A DNA stretch of 64,000 bases, from the NCBI RefSeq assembly GCF_003265345.1, contig NZ_QFWW01000038.1, positions 62,001 to 126,000 on the forward strand. The letters run 5' to 3'. Positions 25,520 to 34,796 of the stretch are shown here, one piece after another. Within the stretch, counting starts at the first letter, position 1. Every line of letters starts with the position of its first letter. The notes under the pieces were generated by a model. That model had not been told where the DNA came from. It did not search any database and saw only the letters and a list, made by a program, of their open reading frames with translations. Source of the stretch: Lentzea terrae. GTDB taxonomy: Bacteria; Actinomycetota; Actinomycetes; Mycobacteriales; Pseudonocardiaceae. Position numbers and translations under genes: made by a program.

Positions 25520-26091
25520 CTGCAGTCGTAGACGGCCGCAAGGCGCGCGGGGAGAAGAAGCGGCGCGCCATCGTCGAAGCGACCCTGCGGGTGGTCGAGC
25601 GCGAGGGCATCAGCGGCGTGACGCATCGCAGCGTCGCCCGAGAAGCAGGCGTGCCGACGACAGCGTCCACCTACTACTTCGCGACGCTCGACGACCTGTT
25701 GATCGCCACGATGCTGTGGGCCGCGGAAGAGCTGTGCGACGACATGCTGAACATCGTCGCGAGCGGAGGCACCGCGCGGGAGATCGCCCGTGCGCTCGCT
25801 CGTGCGGTGAACGAGAACCGTGCGCGCACACTCGCCGAGTACGAGCTGTACCTGCTGGCCGGTCGCCGTCCCGAGCTGAAGGCCGCCGCACGCCGGTGGC
25901 TCGACCTCGCCGTCGAAGCCGTGCAACCGGCGGACCCGGTGGCGTTCCGCGCGTTCCTCGCGGCCGTCGACGGGCTGCTGATCCAGGGCCTGATCGCCGA
26001 TGTTGCCCCGACCGAGGACGAGCTGGAGCCAATCGTGTCCTTCTTGATCTGCGGCCGCGACGATTTCACTCCTCCGGCACGGGAACAATGA
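25516..26091 (+). CDS. TetR-family regulator with probable CTG start
   Basis: The protein has 191 residues if read from CTG 25516. The HTH is at about residues 15-60, with GVTHRSVAREAGVPTTASTYYF as recognition region split over two helices. No ATG, GTG or TTG lies in frame between the SMR 3' part and the HTH. CTG 25516 sits five bases after GGGAGG and overlaps the SMR stop as CTGA, so a coupled CTG start is the simplest reading. It should repress the smr operon through the upstream palindrome. The C-terminal domain is large and helical, as usual. Confidence 0.75.
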   Translation: MTAVVDGRKARGEKKRRAIVEATLRVVEREGISGVTHRSVAREAGVPTTASTYYFATLDDLLIATMLWAAEELCDDMLNIVASGGTAREIARALARAVNENRARTLAEYELYLLAGRRPELKAAARRWLDLAVEAVQPADPVAFRAFLAAVDGLLIQGLIADVAPTEDELEPIVSFLICGRDDFTPPAREQ

Positions 26092-26095
26092 AGCC

Positions 26096-26650
26096 ATGAA
26101 GTTCGCGCGAGAGGTGTCCGGCATCAGCCACGGGGTGAGCCCGGGGCTGCTGGCAGCGCTCTACGTCCGCGACTCGTTGGCGTTGTCGGTCGACGTGGAG
26201 CCGCACGTGCCGGGCCTGGACCCGTCGCTGCCGGTCCAGGTGCCCGCGGGCGTCGACCGCGCTGCCGTGACGCGCGAGTGGCCCGGCTGGTGGGCCGACG
26301 CGCTGGACGCGTGCACGCGCGGCGCCGAACCCGCCGTGCCGGAGGACGCCGAGGCGTTGCTGACCCGGCCGGCCAGCCGCGCCGCGGTGCTGGCGATGAA
26401 GACCGGCATCGAGCAGCTGCACCGCGTGCAGGCTCCGGTGGCGTTGCCGATCGGCGACGTGCTGCGCGGCATCGAGTCGCGGATCGGCCGGTGGGCGCAG
26501 AGCGTCGAGCTGCACATCGCCGAGGTGCCCGTCGACGGACTGCTCTGGGAGCGCATCGCACCTGCGCACATCCTGGCGTCCACACGGTTCCTGAACGACC
26601 CGGCGCGCACCGCTCCGGCGTTGCGCGCGGTCTTAGAGGATCTTGTCTGA
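26096..26650 (+). CDS. Hypothetical cytosolic protein, actinobacterial
   Basis: This 184-residue protein starts MKFAREVSGISHGVSPGLLA. It is rich in Ala, Val and Pro and has no signal peptide or membrane helix. I recognise no family or motif. It begins four bases after the TetR stop and may be part of the same operon, yet nothing ties it to drug efflux. Its start is the first ATG after the TetR gene; no strong SD is seen. Confidence 0.6.
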   Translation: MKFAREVSGISHGVSPGLLAALYVRDSLALSVDVEPHVPGLDPSLPVQVPAGVDRAAVTREWPGWWADALDACTRGAEPAVPEDAEALLTRPASRAAVLAMKTGIEQLHRVQAPVALPIGDVLRGIESRIGRWAQSVELHIAEVPVDGLLWERIAPAHILASTRFLNDPARTAPALRAVLEDLV

Positions 26651-26717
26651 TTCAGGTAGGGACAGCCCCACCCTGCCTTCGGGGGCTGACTGCCGTGTAG
26701 CTGAGCCGCGTCACCTC

Positions 26718-26723
26718 TAGTTT
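26718..26723 (+). promoter_or_regulatory. -10 element of the lipoprotein gene (leaderless)
   Basis: TAGTTT fits TANNNT and stands seven bases before ATG 26731. Confidence 0.5.
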
Positions 26724-26730
26724 TGTGCTC

Positions 26731-27621
26731 ATGCTGAGGACGGCGCTGGTGGCGGTGCTGATGGGGGCTCTGCTCTCCGGGTGTGGCATCCGCATCATGA
26801 AGTACGAGTTCACCGACGACCACGTCGTCGCGGAGAAGTACACGTCGGTGCGGGTGCGCGCCGGCTCGGGGAACGTGGCGATCCGGCACGTGCAGGGGAT
26901 CACCGAGACCAAGATCCACCGCAGGGTGGAGCACGGCAGGGACAACCGGCCGACCGGTGTCGCGCACCGGATCGAGGGCAGCACGCTGGTGCTGGACGAC
27001 TGCGGCAACGAATGCTCGATCAACTACCAGATCCAGGTGCCGTCCGCGGACATCAAGGTGGAGTCCCTCGACGCCGGGTCGGGCAACGCGGAGTTCGAAG
27101 GTCTCGCCGCGATCGACTACAAGATCGGCTCCGGCGACTTCAAGGCACAGACCATCGCCGGCAACGTGCAGGTCAGCAGCGGCTCCGGCAACATCGACGT
27201 CCGTGACATCACCGGCGACGTCAAGGCAGGCACCGGTTCCGGCAAGTTCGAGGCCTTCCGGGTCAAGGGCAGCGTCACCGCCGACCTGGGCTCCGGCAAC
27301 ATCACTCTCGACCAGCTGGCGGGCAAGGTGCTGGTCAACACCAGTTCGGGCAACATCACCGGCACCGCCATCGACAACGACGTGACGGCCATCGCCAGCT
27401 CCGGCAACGTCGAGCTGACCTTCGTCTCGGCGCGCACGGCCCGCGTCGACAGCGGCTCCGGCAACATCACCGTGCACGTGCCGGCGTCCGCCGGCCCGTA
27501 CAAGGTCACCGGCGGCTCCGACAGCGGTGACCGCAAGATCGACGTGCCGACCGATCCTGCTGCCAAGCACGAGCTCAAGCTGGACGCCAGCTCCGGCAAC
27601 GTCAAGGTGCTGGGCATCTGA
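26731..27621 (+). CDS. DUF4097-type lipoprotein with beta-helix repeats
   Basis: This 296-residue exported protein has a lipoprotein signal ending ALLSGCG (lipobox Cys near residue 20). The mature part is made of short beta-strand repeats, each carrying SGN or GSG: AGSGNVAIRHVQG, SGSGNIDVRDITG, LGSGNITLDQLAG, TSSGNITGTAI and so on. This is the DUF4097/adhesin-like beta-helix, whose role is unknown. It should be tethered outside the membrane. ATG 26731 is preferred over GTG 26725 because the -10 would be too close to the latter. Confidence 0.82.
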   Translation: MLRTALVAVLMGALLSGCGIRIMKYEFTDDHVVAEKYTSVRVRAGSGNVAIRHVQGITETKIHRRVEHGRDNRPTGVAHRIEGSTLVLDDCGNECSINYQIQVPSADIKVESLDAGSGNAEFEGLAAIDYKIGSGDFKAQTIAGNVQVSSGSGNIDVRDITGDVKAGTGSGKFEAFRVKGSVTADLGSGNITLDQLAGKVLVNTSSGNITGTAIDNDVTAIASSGNVELTFVSARTARVDSGSGNITVHVPASAGPYKVTGGSDSGDRKIDVPTDPAAKHELKLDASSGNVKVLGI

Positions 27622-27644
27622 GCCGTTCCGCGGGCGAATGTGCC

Positions 27645-27672
27645 GAGGACCACTCCACAAGGGGTGGTCCTC
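27645..27672 (+). terminator. Terminator after the lipoprotein gene
   Basis: GAGGACCACTCC (27645-27656) pairs with GGGGTGGTCCTC (27661-27672), one wobble apart, with an ACAA loop; there is no T-run. Confidence 0.6.
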
Positions 27673-27726
27673 AGTGCGTTCTGAGGGAACAACCAGATCT
27701 TCCCGGCCGTTGGTCCAGTCAGAAAG

Positions 27727-27747
27727 CTTGAGTCGGGTAGGCTCAGG
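27727..27747. promoter_or_regulatory. HspR box 1 (HAIR) before dnaK
   Basis: CTTGAGT-N7-GCTCAGG matches the HAIR consensus CTTGAGT-N7-ACTCAAG at most places. HspR, encoded at the end of the operon, binds such boxes. Confidence 0.75.
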
Positions 27748-27764
27748 TTTGAGCAGATGGCAAA

Positions 27765-27785
27765 CTTGAGCCAGCAACGCTCAAC
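27765..27785. promoter_or_regulatory. HspR box 2 (HAIR) before dnaK
   Basis: CTTGAGC-N7-GCTCAAC, 38 bases downstream of box 1 and 24 bases before the start of dnaK. Confidence 0.75.
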
Positions 27786-27808
27786 AAGTACTAGCGGAAG
27801 GAACTCCA

Positions 27809-29671
27809 ATGGCGCGTGCAGTCGGCATCGACCTCGGGACGACCAACTCCGTCGTCGCCGTCCTCGAAGGCGGTGAGCCGACGGTCATCGCCAACTCGGA
27901 GGGCTCGAGGACGACCCCGTCCATCGTCGCGTTCGCGAAGAACGGCGAGGTTCTCGTGGGTCAGCCCGCGAAGAACCAGGCCGTCACGAACGTCGACCGC
28001 ACCATCCGCTCGGTGAAGCGGCACATCGGCACCGGTTGGAAGACCGATGAGATCGACGGCAAGCAGTACACCTCGCAGGAGATCAGCGCGCGCGTGCTGA
28101 TGAAGCTCAAGCGCGACGCCGAGGCGTACCTGGGTGAGGAGATCACCGACGCCGTCATCACCGTCCCCGCCTACTTCGAGGACGCGCAGCGCCAGGCCAC
28201 CAAGGAGGCCGGCCAGATCGCGGGCCTCAACGTGCTCCGCATCGTCAACGAGCCGACCTCGGCCGCGCTGGCCTACGGCCTCGACAAGGGCGAGAAGGAG
28301 CAGACCATCCTGGTCTTCGACCTCGGTGGCGGCACGTTCGACGTCTCGCTGCTCGAGCTCGGCGACGGCGTCGTCGAGGTCCGCGCGACCTCCGGTGACA
28401 ACCACCTCGGTGGCGACGACTGGGACCAGCGCGTCGTCGACTGGCTGGTCGACCGCTTCAAGCAGGCCAACGGCATCGACCTGACCAAGGACAAGATGGC
28501 CCTGCAGCGCATCCGTGAGGCTGCGGAGAAGGCCAAGATCGAGCTGTCCAGCTCGTCCACGGCGTCGATCAACCTGCCGTACATCACGGTCGACGCGGAC
28601 AAGAACCCGCTGTTCCTCGACGAGACGCTGTCGCGTGCCGAGTTCCAGCGCATCACGTCCGACCTGCTCGACCGCACCCGCGCGCCGTTCAACAACGTGA
28701 TCAAGGACGCCGGCATCTCCGTCGGCGACATCGACCACGTCGTGCTCGTCGGTGGCTCGACCCGCATGCCCGCCGTCGCGGAGCTCGTCAAGGAGCTGAC
28801 CGGCGGCCGCGAGCCCAACAAGGGCGTGAACCCGGACGAGGTCGTCGCCGTCGGCGCCGCCCTGCAGGCCGGTGTCCTCAAGGGCGAGGTCAAGGACGTC
28901 CTGCTGCTCGACGTCACCCCGCTGTCCCTCGGCATCGAGACCAAGGGCGGCATCATGACCAAGCTGATCGAGCGCAACACCACGATCCCGACCAAGCGCT
29001 CCGAGACCTTCACGACGGCCGACGACAACCAGCCGTCCGTGCAGATCCAGGTCTTCCAGGGCGAGCGCGAGATCGCGGCGCACAACAAGAAGCTCGGCAT
29101 GTTCGAGCTGACCGGCCTGCCCCCCGCCCCGCGCGGCGTGCCGCAGATCGAGGTCACCTTCGACATCGACGCGAACGGCATCGTGCACGTCTTCGCGAAG
29201 GACCTGGGCACCGGCAAGGAGCAGTCGATGACGATCACCGGTGGCTCCGCGCTGCCGAAGGACGACATCGACCGCATGGTCAAGGACGCCGAGGCCCACG
29301 CGGAGGAGGACAAGCGCCGCCGCGAGGAGGCCGAGGTCCGCAACCAGGCGGAGACCCTCGTCTACCAGACGGAGAAGGTCGTCAAGGAGAACGACGACAA
29401 GCTCCCGGCGGACATCAAGGAGAAGGTCAACGCCGCGATCGCCGAGGCGAACGAGGCGCTCAAGGGCACCGACATCAACGCCATCAAGACGGCGGTCGAG
29501 AAGCTCGCGACCGAGTCCCAGGCCATCGGCCAGGCGATCTACGCCAACGCGCCGGGTGCCGCCGGTGCCGAGGCCCCTGGTGCGGACGCGCCGGGTGCCG
29601 CGGGTGCGGGCGCCAAGGCCGAGGACGACATCGTCGACGCCGAGATCGTGGATGAGGAAAAGAAGAAGTGA
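27809..29671 (+). CDS. dnaK: Molecular chaperone DnaK (Hsp70)
   Basis: This 620-residue protein shows all Hsp70 marks: [20 protein letters not shown] at the N-terminus, [19 protein letters not shown], and [16 protein letters not shown] for the ATPase (about residues 1-360). The interdomain linker [15 protein letters not shown] leads to the substrate domain. The Ala/Gly-rich tail ends [15 protein letters not shown]. It binds unfolded proteins in an ATP cycle driven by DnaJ and GrpE. First gene of dnaK-grpE-dnaJ-hspR. Two HspR boxes lie upstream, so heat relieves repression. GGAAGGAAC before ATG is the ribosome site. Confidence 0.98.
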   Translation: MARAVGIDLGTTNSVVAVLEGGEPTVIANSEGSRTTPSIVAFAKNGEVLVGQPAKNQAVTNVDRTIRSVKRHIGTGWKTDEIDGKQYTSQEISARVLMKLKRDAEAYLGEEITDAVITVPAYFEDAQRQATKEAGQIAGLNVLRIVNEPTSAALAYGLDKGEKEQTILVFDLGGGTFDVSLLELGDGVVEVRATSGDNHLGGDDWDQRVVDWLVDRFKQANGIDLTKDKMALQRIREAAEKAKIELSSSSTASINLPYITVDADKNPLFLDETLSRAEFQRITSDLLDRTRAPFNNVIKDAGISVGDIDHVVLVGGSTRMPAVAELVKELTGGREPNKGVNPDEVVAVGAALQAGVLKGEVKDVLLLDVTPLSLGIETKGGIMTKLIERNTTIPTKRSETFTTADDNQPSVQIQVFQGEREIAAHNKKLGMFELTGLPPAPRGVPQIEVTFDIDANGIVHVFAKDLGTGKEQSMTITGGSALPKDDIDRMVKDAEAHAEEDKRRREEAEVRNQAETLVYQTEKVVKENDDKLPADIKEKVNAAIAEANEALKGTDINAIKTAVEKLATESQAIGQAIYANAPGAAGAEAPGADAPGAAGAGAKAEDDIVDAEIVDEEKKK

Positions 29672-30303
29672 CCGAGCCGAGGCACGCCGCCCCTGACGAG
29701 GAGCAGCCTCAGGTGGTCGTGAACGACCGGCGCCGGATCGACCCCGAAACGGGTGAGGTCCGGGCGCCGGCCCACGTCGCCGCCGAGGACAGTGCTGCTC
29801 CGGAAGCTGACGAGCCGGTCGTTGCGGAGATCGTGGACGAGGTGGCCGCCGAGCTGAAGACCCAGCTCGACGAGCGCACCGCCGACCTGCAGCGGCTCAC
29901 CGCCGAGTACGCGAACTACCGCAAGCGGGTGGAACGCGACCGGGAATCGGTGATCAACAACGCGAAGGCGTCCGTGGCCGCCGAGCTGCTCTCCGTGCTG
30001 GACGACATCGAGCGGGCCGCCGCGCACGGCGACCTGACCGGTGCGTTCAAGGCGGTGGCGGACAAGCTCGTGTCCACGCTGGCCAAGACCGGCCTGGAGC
30101 CGTTCGCGCACGAGGGTGAGGCGTTCGACCCGTCGGTGCACGAGGCCGTGCAGCACAGCACGTCCCCGGACGTCGACGGCCCGACCGTCACCGCGGTCCT
30201 GCGCCGCGGCTACACGTTCGGCGACAAGCTCGTCCGGCCCGCGCTCGTCGCGGTGACCGACCACGAGCCTGCGCCGGCGGCACCGCCGGCCGAAGAGAAC
30301 TAG
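29668..30303 (+). CDS. grpE: Nucleotide exchange factor GrpE
   Basis: This 211-residue protein starts with GTG, overlapping the dnaK stop by four bases (GTGA), so it is translationally coupled. The first 45 residues are acidic and disordered. The coiled coil (about residues 50-95) has [20 protein letters not shown], and [12 protein letters not shown] and [20 protein letters not shown] mark the beta-wing head. GrpE dimers make DnaK release ADP. The C-terminal [10 protein letters not shown] tail is unusual only in being short and acidic. Confidence 0.95.
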   Translation: MTEPRHAAPDEEQPQVVVNDRRRIDPETGEVRAPAHVAAEDSAAPEADEPVVAEIVDEVAAELKTQLDERTADLQRLTAEYANYRKRVERDRESVINNAKASVAAELLSVLDDIERAAAHGDLTGAFKAVADKLVSTLAKTGLEPFAHEGEAFDPSVHEAVQHSTSPDVDGPTVTAVLRRGYTFGDKLVRPALVAVTDHEPAPAAPPAEEN

Positions 30304-30438
30304 CGCCGTGGCCGCCGGTCTTCACCGCGCCTTCCGGCGCTCAGCAGGGCCCCTCGCGGCACCGCGATGGACCCGTCTGACCGGCGAAATGCGGGGCAAA
30401 GCCCAACGGCCACGGCACTCGAAAGGAGGAGACGTCCG

Positions 30439-31599
30439 GTGAGTGCGAGGGACTGGATCGAAAAGGACTTCTACCGCGAGCTGGGCGTCTCCTCCGACGC
30501 GTCGGCGGACGAGATCAAGAAGTCGTACCGCAAGCTCGCCCGCGAGCTGCACCCCGACGCGAACCCCGGCGACGCCAAGGCGGAGGCCCGCTTCAAGGCG
30601 GTCTCCGAGGCCTACGGCGTGCTGTCGGACTCGGCCAAGCGCAAGCAGTACGACGAGGCCCGCCGCCTGTTCGCGGGCGGCGGCGGTTTCCCCGGCGGCT
30701 TCGGCGGTGCCGGCGGCTTCGACGTCAACGACCTGTTCGGCCGCGCGGCCCAGGGCACTGGTGGCGGCGGCCTCGGCGACCTGCTCGGCGGCCTGTTCAA
30801 CCGGCGCGGCGGCGGCGCGGCCGGCTCGGCCACCCGCCCGCGCCGTGGCGAGGACGTCGAGACCGACGTCCGCATCGACTTCACCGAGGCGGTTCGCGGG
30901 GCGACGGTGCCGTTGCGCCTGTCGTCCCCCGCCGCCTGCACGACGTGCGGTGGCTCCGGTGCCAAGCCGGGCACCACGCCGCACACCTGCGCCACCTGTT
31001 CGGGTTCCGGCCTGGTGACCCGCTCGCAGGGCGCTTTCGCGTTCAGCGAGCCGTGCCGCGACTGCCGCGGTACCGGCCGGATCATCGACGACCCGTGCCC
31101 CGAGTGCGGTGGCGACGGCGTCAGCACCCGCACCCGCACGCTGACCGTGCGGATCCCGTCGGGCGTCGACGACGGCCAGCGGATTCGCCTTGCGGGACAA
31201 GGAGAGCCCGGCCGCAACGGCGGACCGTCGGGCGACCTGTTCGTGCGCGTGCACGTCAACCCGCACAGCGTCTTCGGCCGCCAGGGCAACGACCTGACGC
31301 TCACCGCGCAGATGACGTTCTCGGAGCTCGCGCTCGGAACGACGTTGACCGTCCCGACGCTGGACGGCAAGGTGACCTTGAAGGTGCCTGCCGGTACGGC
31401 CTCCGGGCGCGTGCTGCGGGCTCGGGGCAAGGGGATCACCAAGCGCGACGGCACTTCGGGCGATCTCCTGATCACCCTGGAGGTCGCGGTGCCGAACAAC
31501 CTGTCGTCCGAGGCGCGCAAGGCCCTCGAGGCGTACGCGGACGTGACGAAGGACCACGACCCCCGTGGTGATCTGAACGCACTTCTTGAAGGGCGGTGA
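30439..31599 (+). CDS. dnaJ: Chaperone DnaJ (Hsp40), DnaJ1 type
   Basis: This 386-residue protein has a J domain (about residues 7-75) with the HPD motif in ELHPDANP. A Gly/Phe-rich linker follows (FAGGGGFPGGFGGAGGF), then the zinc domain with four CxxCxGxG motifs: CTTCGGSG, CATCSGSG, CRDCRGTG and CPECGGDG. The substrate domain completes a type I DnaJ. It stimulates the DnaK ATPase. GTG 30439 follows AGGAGG; ATG 30367 would add a non-conserved N-terminus. The gap to grpE is 135 bp without a clear promoter. The stop overlaps hspR. Confidence 0.95.
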   Translation: MSARDWIEKDFYRELGVSSDASADEIKKSYRKLARELHPDANPGDAKAEARFKAVSEAYGVLSDSAKRKQYDEARRLFAGGGGFPGGFGGAGGFDVNDLFGRAAQGTGGGGLGDLLGGLFNRRGGGAAGSATRPRRGEDVETDVRIDFTEAVRGATVPLRLSSPAACTTCGGSGAKPGTTPHTCATCSGSGLVTRSQGAFAFSEPCRDCRGTGRIIDDPCPECGGDGVSTRTRTLTVRIPSGVDDGQRIRLAGQGEPGRNGGPSGDLFVRVHVNPHSVFGRQGNDLTLTAQMTFSELALGTTLTVPTLDGKVTLKVPAGTASGRVLRARGKGITKRDGTSGDLLITLEVAVPNNLSSEARKALEAYADVTKDHDPRGDLNALLEGR

Positions 31600-32033
31600 G
31601 TTCCGTGGGTTTTCCGTTCCCTCCTGGGACTGACGAGGACACGCCCTTCTTCGTGATCTCAGTGGCGGCGCAGCTCTCCGGTCTGCACGCGCAGACCCTG
31701 CGGTCCTACGACCGGATGGGCCTGGTCTCGCCCGGCCGCACCTCGGGCGGTGGCCGCCGCTACTCGATGCGCGACATCGTGCTGCTGCGCGAGGTTCAGC
31801 GGCTCTCCCAGGAAGAGGGCGTGAACCTCGCGGGCATCAAGCGGATCATCGAGCTGGAGAACCAGGTTGATGCGCTGCGGATGCGCGTCACCGAGCTGCA
31901 GCAGGAACTCGCGCAGGCGTTGGCGGTGGCCGACTCCACGGCCGCGGCGGTGCACGCCTCCTACCGGCGCGACCTGGTCCCGATCCGGCAGGAGACCGCG
32001 CTTGTCGTGTGGAAGCCCAAGCCCAGGAAGTAG
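31596..32033 (+). CDS. hspR: Heat-shock repressor HspR (MerR family)
   Basis: This 145-residue protein starts at GTG overlapping the dnaJ stop as GTGA. FVISVAAQLSGLHAQTLRSY is the MerR helix-turn-helix, followed by DRMGLVSPGRTSGGGRRYSM and the wing. A coiled coil (about residues 85-115, ELENQVDALRMRVTELQQEL) forms the dimer. HspR represses its own operon and clpB through HAIR boxes, using DnaK as co-repressor in Streptomyces. Such boxes occur before dnaK and clpB in this window. GTG 31605 is an alternative start, three codons later. Confidence 0.93.
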   Translation: MSSVGFPFPPGTDEDTPFFVISVAAQLSGLHAQTLRSYDRMGLVSPGRTSGGGRRYSMRDIVLLREVQRLSQEEGVNLAGIKRIIELENQVDALRMRVTELQQELAQALAVADSTAAAVHASYRRDLVPIRQETALVVWKPKPRK

Positions 32034-32048
32034 TGCACAGCAAGTGAC

Positions 32049-32930
32049 TCACTCGAAGTAGAACCCGGCCTCCAGATCCGCCAGGAGGCCGGGTTCCTTC
32101 GTTTCCCATCCCAGCAACGCTTTCGTGCGCGCACCGGAAGTGGGTGCGTCGCGTGCGACCATGCTCGCGAGCGGGCCGAAGTGCTCCGCCGGGACGCTCT
32201 GCACCGGCACGTCCAGCTTTCGCCCGATCACCTCGGCGATCTCCCGCAGTGACACGGCTTCCTCGGCGACCGCGTGCAGCACCGAACCGGCGGGCGCCTG
32301 CTCCACCGCCAGCCGGTACAGCCGTGCCGCGTCCAGCGTGTGCACGGCCGACCAGCGGTTCGTGCCGTCGCCGGGATAGCCGGAAACCCCGGTATCACGC
32401 GCGATCCGCACCAGCAGCGGGATGAAGCCGGCCGTGTCCAGTTCACTGTGGACTGTCGGTGGCAGCACGACCACCGCACCGCGGAGATCAGGCGCGTCGA
32501 TGATCAGGTTTCGGGCGGTGCCACGGCTGTGGTCGTCCGGCACGCGTTCGTCCTCGGTGGCGGTGCGGCCGAGTCCGGAGTACGAGAGCGTGCCGCCGGT
32601 GCCGATCAACGCCTTGCCGGTGCCGGACAGCTCGTCCATGAACGCCCGGACGACCGCGAGATCGGCGGCCGACGCACCGGCGTAGTTCCCCGCGAACATC
32701 TCCTCGTGCTTGAACGCCAGGTGGATGACAGCGTCCGCCTCGGCCGCGCCCTTGCGCAGCCCGTCCAGGTCGTCCAGATCGCCGCGCTGGACGGTGGCGC
32801 CCTGCGCGGCGAGCTTGGCGGCGGACGCGTCCGAACGGGCCAGGCCGACGACCTCGTGACCCGCGCGGAGCAGTTCCGGGACCAGCGCCGAGCCGACGTG
32901 TCCGCTGGCGCCTGTGACGAAGACCTTCAT
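32049..32930 (-). CDS. NAD-dependent epimerase/dehydratase (extended SDR)
   Basis: This 293-residue protein starts MKVFVTGASGHVGSALVPEL with the TGxxGxxG NAD(P) motif. It lacks a clear YxxxK: the catalytic area reads LSYSGLGRTATEDE, so the Tyr/Lys pair may be replaced or the protein may be a regulator-like SDR. SAVHTLDAARLYRLAVE is typical of the NAD-dependent epimerase group. It is divergent from a TetR gene with two palindromes between them, so it is probably induced by the TetR ligand. Substrate unknown. A good SD (GAGGGAG) precedes ATG 32930. Confidence 0.82.
   Translation of the reverse strand: MKVFVTGASGHVGSALVPELLRAGHEVVGLARSDASAAKLAAQGATVQRGDLDDLDGLRKGAAEADAVIHLAFKHEEMFAGNYAGASAADLAVVRAFMDELSGTGKALIGTGGTLSYSGLGRTATEDERVPDDHSRGTARNLIIDAPDLRGAVVVLPPTVHSELDTAGFIPLLVRIARDTGVSGYPGDGTNRWSAVHTLDAARLYRLAVEQAPAGSVLHAVAEEAVSLREIAEVIGRKLDVPVQSVPAEHFGPLASMVARDAPTSGARTKALLGWETKEPGLLADLEAGFYFE
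32061..32096 (+). terminator. Terminator of the dnaK operon, inside the convergent SDR gene
   Basis: GAACCCGGCCTCC (32061-32073) pairs with GGAGGCCGGGTTC (32084-32096) around a ten-base loop, followed by CTTCGTTTCC. It lies 28 bases after hspR and within the last codons of the SDR gene. Confidence 0.6.
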
Positions 32931-32944
32931 GGCACTCCCTCAAG

Positions 32945-32965
32945 TGATGGGACTTGGTCTCATCA
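32945..32965. promoter_or_regulatory. TetR operator copy 1
   Basis: A 21-bp near-palindrome with arms TGATG and CATCA around a GACTTGGTC core, close to the SDR start. Confidence 0.7.
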
Positions 32966-32977
32966 ACGGTAGCAGAG

Positions 32978-32998
32978 TGATGGGACCAAGTCGCATCA
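32978..32998. promoter_or_regulatory. TetR operator copy 2
   Basis: The same 21-bp element in reverse orientation (core GACCAAGTC), centred 33 bp from copy 1, which is three helical turns. It lies directly before the -10 of the TetR gene. Confidence 0.7.
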
Positions 32999-33000
32999 CT

Positions 33001-33006
33001 TAGGAT
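33001..33006 (+). promoter_or_regulatory. -10 element of the TetR gene (leaderless)
   Basis: TAGGAT fits TANNNT and stands seven bases before ATG 33014, favouring that start over ATG 33005. Confidence 0.5.
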
Positions 33007-33013
33007 GGGCGGC

Positions 33014-33589
33014 ATGGGTCGATGGGAGCCGGACGCGCGGGATCGGTTGGTGCGCGCCGCACTCGACCTGTTCAGCGAGCAGGGGTACGAGAACACGTCG
33101 GTCGCACAGATCGCCGAACGCGCCGGCCTCACGAAGAGCACGTACTTCCGGCACTTCCGGGACAAGCGCGAGGTGTTGTTCGGAGGTCAGGACGAGCTGC
33201 TCGACCTGATCACCAAGGGCATCGCCGACGCGCCCGAGTCCGCTGGAGCGCTGACCGCGGTCGAGGCGGCGCTCGTGGCCATGTCCGTCACGTTCACGGA
33301 GGAGCGCAGGACGAACGGGCCGCGGCGGCTGGCGGTGATCGAGAGCAACGACGAGCTGCGCGAGCGGGACGCGTTGAAGATGACCGGGTTCGGCCGCACG
33401 ATGAAGGACGCCCTGCTCCAACGCGGTGTGTCGGCGCTCGATGCGGACGTCGCCGCGGAGTTGGGGATACTGGCGCTGCGGCGCGGCTACGCCGAGTGGC
33501 TCGAGGCCGGCGGGGACTTCGCTGACGTCGCCCGCCGGGCGCTCGAGGAGGTTCGGGTCGCGGCCGCCTCGCTAGAGGGTGCCGAGTAG
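33014..33589 (+). CDS. TetR-family transcriptional regulator
   Basis: This 191-residue protein starts [20 protein letters not shown]. The HTH is [20 protein letters not shown] at about residues 25-50. It faces the SDR gene, with two matching palindromes in the 83-bp gap, one over each promoter. Self-repression and control of the SDR gene are the simple expectation. The effector is unknown. Its last 18 bases overlap the convergent glyA. ATG 33005 is possible but would lie within the -10. Confidence 0.87.
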   Translation: MGRWEPDARDRLVRAALDLFSEQGYENTSVAQIAERAGLTKSTYFRHFRDKREVLFGGQDELLDLITKGIADAPESAGALTAVEAALVAMSVTFTEERRTNGPRRLAVIESNDELRERDALKMTGFGRTMKDALLQRGVSALDADVAAELGILALRRGYAEWLEAGGDFADVARRALEEVRVAAASLEGAE

Positions 33590-34789
33590 GTCCTCGACCT
33601 CGGCGGCGATGCGGTCCAGCGCCTGGTCGTCGTCGTGGGCGGCGATCACCCGGTCGATCCAGTCCGCGATCAACGGCATCTGCTCGGGCTTGAGGCCGCG
33701 CGTCGTGATCCCCGCCGTCCCGAGCCGGATGCCCGACGGGTCGAAGGGCTTGCGCGGGTCGAACGGCACCGCGTTGTAGTTCAGCTCGATGCCCGCGCGG
33801 TCCAGTGCCTGCGCCGCGGGCTTGCCGGCAATCGTCTTCGACGTCAGGTCGATCAGGATCAGGTGGTTGTCGGTGCCGCCGGAGACCAGGTCGAACCCGC
33901 GTTCCAGCAACGCCTCTGCCAGCGCTTTCGCGTTCGCGACGACGGTGTGGGCGTACTCGCGGAACTCCGGCTGCGCGGCCTCGTGCAGTGCCACGGCGAT
34001 CGCGGCGGTCGTGTGGTCGTGCGGGCCGCCCTGCAGACCGGGGAACACCGCGCGGTCGATGACCTTCGCGTGTTCGGCGGCGCAGAGGATCATGGCGCCA
34101 CGCGGGCCGCGCAACGTCTTGTGCGTGGTCGTGGTGATCACCGGGGCGTGGCCGACCGGGGACGGGTGTGCGCCGCCGGCCACGAGGCCGGCGATGTGCG
34201 CGATGTCGGCGACCAGAACGGCACCGATCTCGTTGGCGATCTCGGCGAACGCGGGGAAGTCGATGGTGCGCGGGATCGCGGTGCCGCCGCAGAAGATGAC
34301 CTTCGGGCGTTCCGCCAGTGCCAGCGAGCGGACCTCGTCCAGGTCCACGACACCGGTGTCCTTGCGGACGTCGTACTGCACCGCGCGGAACCACTTGCCG
34401 GTGGCCGAGACGCTCCAGCCGTGGGTGAGGTGGCCGCCCATGGGCAGCGACATGCCCATCACGGTGTCGCCCGGCTGCAGGAAGGCCAGGTAGACGGCCA
34501 GGTTCGCCGGGGCGCCGGAGAGCGGCTGGACGTTCGCGTGGTCCACGCCGAACAGCGCTTTCGCACGGTCGATCGCCAGTTGTTCGACCTGGTCGATGAC
34601 CTGCTGGCCTTCGTAGTACCGCTTGCCTGGGTAGCCCTCGGAGTACTTGTTCGTCAGCACCGAGCCAGTTGCTTCGAGCACGGCGGCCGAGACGTCGTTC
34701 TCGGAGGCGATCATGCGCAGCTTGCGGGCCTGCCGCGCGGCCTCGGCCTGGATGAGGGCGGCGATTTCGGGATCAACGTTTGCGAGCAC
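33572..34789 (-). CDS. glyA: Serine hydroxymethyltransferase
   Basis: This 405-residue PLP enzyme interconverts serine and glycine using tetrahydrofolate. Marks include [38 protein letters not shown] and [20 protein letters not shown]. The PLP Lys is in [13 protein letters not shown], and the Asp near PLP is in [28 protein letters not shown] differs from the usual YYGGCEYVD, so this may be the second SHMT of an actinobacterium. GTG 34789 follows GGAGATCC. A ZTP riboswitch lies directly upstream, tying its expression to folate stress. The 3' end overlaps the tetR gene by 18 bases. Confidence 0.93.
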   Translation of the reverse strand: MLANVDPEIAALIQAEAARQARKLRMIASENDVSAAVLEATGSVLTNKYSEGYPGKRYYEGQQVIDQVEQLAIDRAKALFGVDHANVQPLSGAPANLAVYLAFLQPGDTVMGMSLPMGGHLTHGWSVSATGKWFRAVQYDVRKDTGVVDLDEVRSLALAERPKVIFCGGTAIPRTIDFPAFAEIANEIGAVLVADIAHIAGLVAGGAHPSPVGHAPVITTTTHKTLRGPRGAMILCAAEHAKVIDRAVFPGLQGGPHDHTTAAIAVALHEAAQPEFREYAHTVVANAKALAEALLERGFDLVSGGTDNHLILIDLTSKTIAGKPAAQALDRAGIELNYNAVPFDPRKPFDPSGIRLGTAGITTRGLKPEQMPLIADWIDRVIAAHDDDQALDRIAAEVEDLLGTL

Positions 34790-34796
34790 GGCGGAT

